Shown one piece after another: positions 50,053 through 52,014 of a stretch of 52,014 nucleotides of DNA. Origin of the DNA: JBLHKS01 sp047620505 (GTDB lineage Bacteria; Verrucomicrobiota; Verrucomicrobiia; Verrucomicrobiales; DEV007); NCBI GenBank assembly GCA_047620505.1, contig JBLHKS010000025.1, forward strand, positions 1-52,014, written 5' to 3'. Within the stretch, counting starts at the first letter, position 1, and every line of letters begins with the position of its first letter. Below the pieces are notes generated by a model, which saw only the letters and a program-made list of their open reading frames with translations, was not told the origin of the DNA and did not search any database. The position numbers and the translations under genes were made by a program.

Positions 50053-52014
50053 CTATTCTTCGTCCTCCTCCACTTCGGCGGGTGCCCCCATCAGCTTCCA
50101 GACCCAGTTCCATTTTTCCTCGTGGATGATGACGTGGAAGAGATTGCTGTAGTCGTCTGTCCAGAGAATTTCCTTCGGCTCCGGGGTCCACCATTCGGAG
50201 GCCCAACTGTTCAAATCGAGCTCCAGGTGGAAGTCTTCGTCTTTCGTAATCAGAATCCAGTCTGACTCGTAGCCGTCATCCGGGGCGTAGGAAACGAGGG
50301 TGGCTTCGCGTTCAAGTTCACGCGCGAGAATGCGGACCGGGTCGCTCAGATCGAGATGACGATTCGTGATGTGAACCGCGAGCACTCCATCGGGTTTGAG
50401 ATGCTCGAAGTAGAGTTTGAAGGACTCCAGCGTCAGCAAGTGAATTGGAATCGAGTCGCCGGTGAAGGCGTCGATGAAAAGGACATCGAATTGCTGGTTC
50501 TGGCCGGCGGCGAGCTCGCGCTCCATCGTGATTCGCGCATCGCCAAGGACAACTTGTTCGGTTCCTTTGCATTGTTTGCGGTAGAAAAAGCTGGTGCGCG
50601 ACAGCTCTTCAACCTGCGGATTGATTTCGTAAAAACGGACGTTGTCATTTTCTCCAGCGAACGCCGCGATCGTGCCGACGCCAAGACCGACAACGCCGAT
50701 TTGTTGCGGCTCAGCCAATTCGCCACCCGTGGGTCGAATCTCGAAGTAGGCACCGGCACCACTTTCGTAGGCATAATAGGTGCTGGGAACTCCGGCCTGG
50801 TCCCCGGTGATGAATTCCTGGCCGTGGCTGATTCGACCGTTGTAGAGAGTTCGGTAGGTGTCGCCTTCCCAATCGTCCCACTCAAAAACGCGGAGCACGC
50901 CGAAGAAACCTCGCCTCACTTCCGTTGCACCGCCGTGTTCCTGAACGTGTTGCCAGAGGAAAAAACACATCACCGAAATCGACGCGGCAAACGCGGTCAT
51001 CCCGGAATCGACCAGGCCTTTTAAGCTTCCACCGCTACGCACCAATCTTCCGATGAAGCTGATCACAACGATCAGAAGCGAAGCGACGACGATCACAATC
51101 ATCGCGTGCCAGGCATTTTTTCTCAGCAGAATGATCAGAACATTCAGGAGAACGCCGATGGCAACGGCTGTCATTGCGTCCCATCGAAACGACCGGATTC
51201 TCTTGATCAAAGTAAGCAGGACGAGGGTCAAGAGCAGGAAAAGAATCAGCAGCCCGAACGTTATCCTCAGCGGCTCGTCGGAATCTTGGAAATCGAGCAG
51301 GTTCCAAGCGAACAACCCAGCTACGCCCATCGCGAGGCCGATCGCGATCGGCTGATACGCGGCTTTCATGTCCCGGGCGATGCAGATGATCGTCGCGATC
51401 GCCGCGAGGAGCAGACCGACGTGCAATTCCCAGTAACCGGCAGCGACCTCAAATTCCCAAGTCGTCGCTTTATTGATTACCCAGGAGAAATCCCAGCCGG
51501 CGAAGATCCTGGGCGCGATCAGGTTAACGAAAAAACCGCCGACAGCTCCACCGAGCGAGATTGCGAGGTAAAATCCAGTTAGGCGCGAGGGATCCGGTTT
51601 GATCTGGACCATTTCGCCATGGCAGATCATCACAGCGCAGAACATGGCCGCAACGTAGATCCCGATCTGGTAACCGATGTGCATCTCCTCGTCGGCGCTG
51701 TCCTGGTTGAGGAGGTAGACCATCACACCGACGGTGATCATCGACAGCGGGATCCAAACTGCGCGATGGTACCAGCGGGAGTGGTCGAAGCTGATGATGA
51801 AAGTGACGAGGTAGAGCCCTAGCGGAATCATCCAAAGGAACGAAACCGAGGCGATGTCCTGGGTCATCTGGCTGGTCGTCGCCAACAGCAGAATTGAGCC
51901 GCAAGCCGGCAGCACGACCCAGAGAATTCGGTCGAGCATCGTGGTTTTTCTCAGTTCCGGCGGGCTAGCAGCTGCTGGATCGAGTTGGACGATCCGCTTC
52001 TTGAAAAAGACCCA
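50053..52014 (-). CDS. Membrane-fused spermidine synthase-like protein (5' end outside)
   Basis: The gene enters from the right edge; 653 residues are visible. Up to about the middle it is membrane-embedded (ILWVVLPACGSILLLATTSQ and many more helices). Then follows a Rossmann-like methyltransferase fold: IGVVGLGVGTIAAFA (SAM-site glycines), DVLFIDAFTGDSIPIHLLTL and GVLAVHITNRHLDLSDPVRI, as in fused transporter/spermidine-synthase-like proteins. The true substrate is unknown; many of these are not polyamine enzymes. The frame is open to base 52014 (WVFFKKRIVQLDPAAASPPE), so an internal ATG at 51939 is not the real start. Confidence 0.85.
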   Translation of the reverse strand, partial: WVFFKKRIVQLDPAAASPPELRKTTMLDRILWVVLPACGSILLLATTSQMTQDIASVSFLWMIPLGLYLVTFIISFDHSRWYHRAVWIPLSMITVGVMVYLLNQDSADEEMHIGYQIGIYVAAMFCAVMICHGEMVQIKPDPSRLTGFYLAISLGGAVGGFFVNLIAPRIFAGWDFSWVINKATTWEFEVAAGYWELHVGLLLAAIATIICIARDMKAAYQPIAIGLAMGVAGLFAWNLLDFQDSDEPLRITFGLLILFLLLTLVLLTLIKRIRSFRWDAMTAVAIGVLLNVLIILLRKNAWHAMIVIVVASLLIVVISFIGRLVRSGGSLKGLVDSGMTAFAASISVMCFFLWQHVQEHGGATEVRRGFFGVLRVFEWDDWEGDTYRTLYNGRISHGQEFITGDQAGVPSTYYAYESGAGAYFEIRPTGGELAEPQQIGVVGLGVGTIAAFAGENDNVRFYEINPQVEELSRTSFFYRKQCKGTEQVVLGDARITMERELAAGQNQQFDVLFIDAFTGDSIPIHLLTLESFKLYFEHLKPDGVLAVHITNRHLDLSDPVRILARELEREATLVSYAPDDGYESDWILITKDEDFHLELDLNSWASEWWTPEPKEILWTDDYSNLFHVIIHEEKWNWVWKLMGAPAEVEEDEE

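Larger units (their letters stand above)
901..51976. repeat. Dispersed palindrome family AGCAGCTGCT (30 copies)
   Basis: First bases of exact copies: 901, 3630, 5036, 6559, 9057, 10083, 12446, 12895, 15795, 19152, 20965, 22730, 23918, 25187, 25562, 26742, 30217, 31689, 33514, 35015, 36297, 37824, 38980, 41889, 45179, 46455, 47458, 48259, 49063, 51967. Nineteen also have C before and G after (12-bp palindrome). Near matches with one change: 1349, 13671, 15996, 37219, 40789. Counted by eye, so one or two may have been missed. Confidence 0.93.

Noticed and set aside
4849..51400. GCGATCGC (the HIP1 word itself) occurs about 16 times
   Set aside because: It exceeds a simple base-composition expectation of one or two, but CGATC/GATCG words are frequent everywhere in these genes, so codon and dinucleotide bias may explain it. 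Much weaker than AGCAGCTGCT.
51940..52014. ATG 51939 as the start of the last gene
   Set aside because: The frame stays open and protein-like to the window edge, and homologues have further membrane helices before this point.
1..52014. tRNA, rRNA, riboswitch or CRISPR
   Set aside because: No cloverleaf, conserved rRNA blocks or regularly spaced direct repeats were seen; the only tandem array is the 9-bp repeat at 2619-2690.

Overview
The window looks like a chromosomal segment of a GC-rich Verrucomicrobiota (or close PVC relative). It carries two DUF1501 proteins, a giant DUF1549/DUF1553 planctomycete-type cytochrome protein, an S1 sulfatase, FGE-sulfatase and cyclase-like secreted proteins, and a pseudopilin-type secretion cluster, a mix typical of Planctomycetes/Verrucomicrobia. 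No rRNA, tRNA or CRISPR was seen. Taxonomy is inference from gene content, not from a marker tree.

Layout. 1-3.0 kb: the 3' end of an asparagine synthase, a UPF0175/DUF3368 toxin-antitoxin pair, an FGE-like gene broken by an in-frame TGA, and a DUF433 antitoxin followed by a truncated toxin that carries a 9-bp repeat. 3.0-6.2 kb: surface polysaccharide genes (export lipoprotein, GT4 glycosyltransferase, membrane glycosyltransferase). 6.4-15.7 kb: housekeeping and motility genes (lpd, trpB, purU, two PilT-like ATPases), a solitary NYN nuclease, and a cyclase-like gene broken by an in-frame TAG. 15.8-18.8 kb: a decayed island with a STAND-ATPase tail, an intact MFS transporter of foreign appearance, an internally deleted MscS remnant and hairpin-rich DNA. 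18.8-27.6 kb: serS, a protease-like protein that has lost its catalytic residues, RodZ-like, FtsK, glutaredoxin-like and ParB. 27.6-33.7 kb: an M28 peptidase, a tandem duplication with inverted repeats, and a type II secretion/type IV pilus-like operon (F-G-H-I-J-K, translationally coupled). 33.8-50 kb: a catabolic/secreted block with DUF1501 x2, MoaB, an endo/exonuclease/phosphatase, DUF4058, DUF1549/1553, hydrolases, a beta-propeller protein, a truncated RhuM gene and a sulfatase. The window ends inside a fused membrane/spermidine-synthase-like gene.

The most striking signal is not a gene. The 10-bp palindrome AGCAGCTGCT occurs 30 times by hand count (about 0.05 expected for random DNA), and 19 copies extend to the 12-bp palindrome CAGCAGCTGCTG. 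Copies are spread roughly once per gene, occur in all three reading frames (Gln-Leu-Leu, Ala-Ala-Ala, Ser-Ser-Cys) and between genes, and are missing from the stretches that look foreign. This resembles the HIP1 palindrome of cyanobacteria in behaviour but has a different sequence. Further points of interest are two genes interrupted exactly at conserved Trp codons, two families of MITE/REP-like inverted repeats, and a perfect 27-nt palindrome inside the RhuM remnant.
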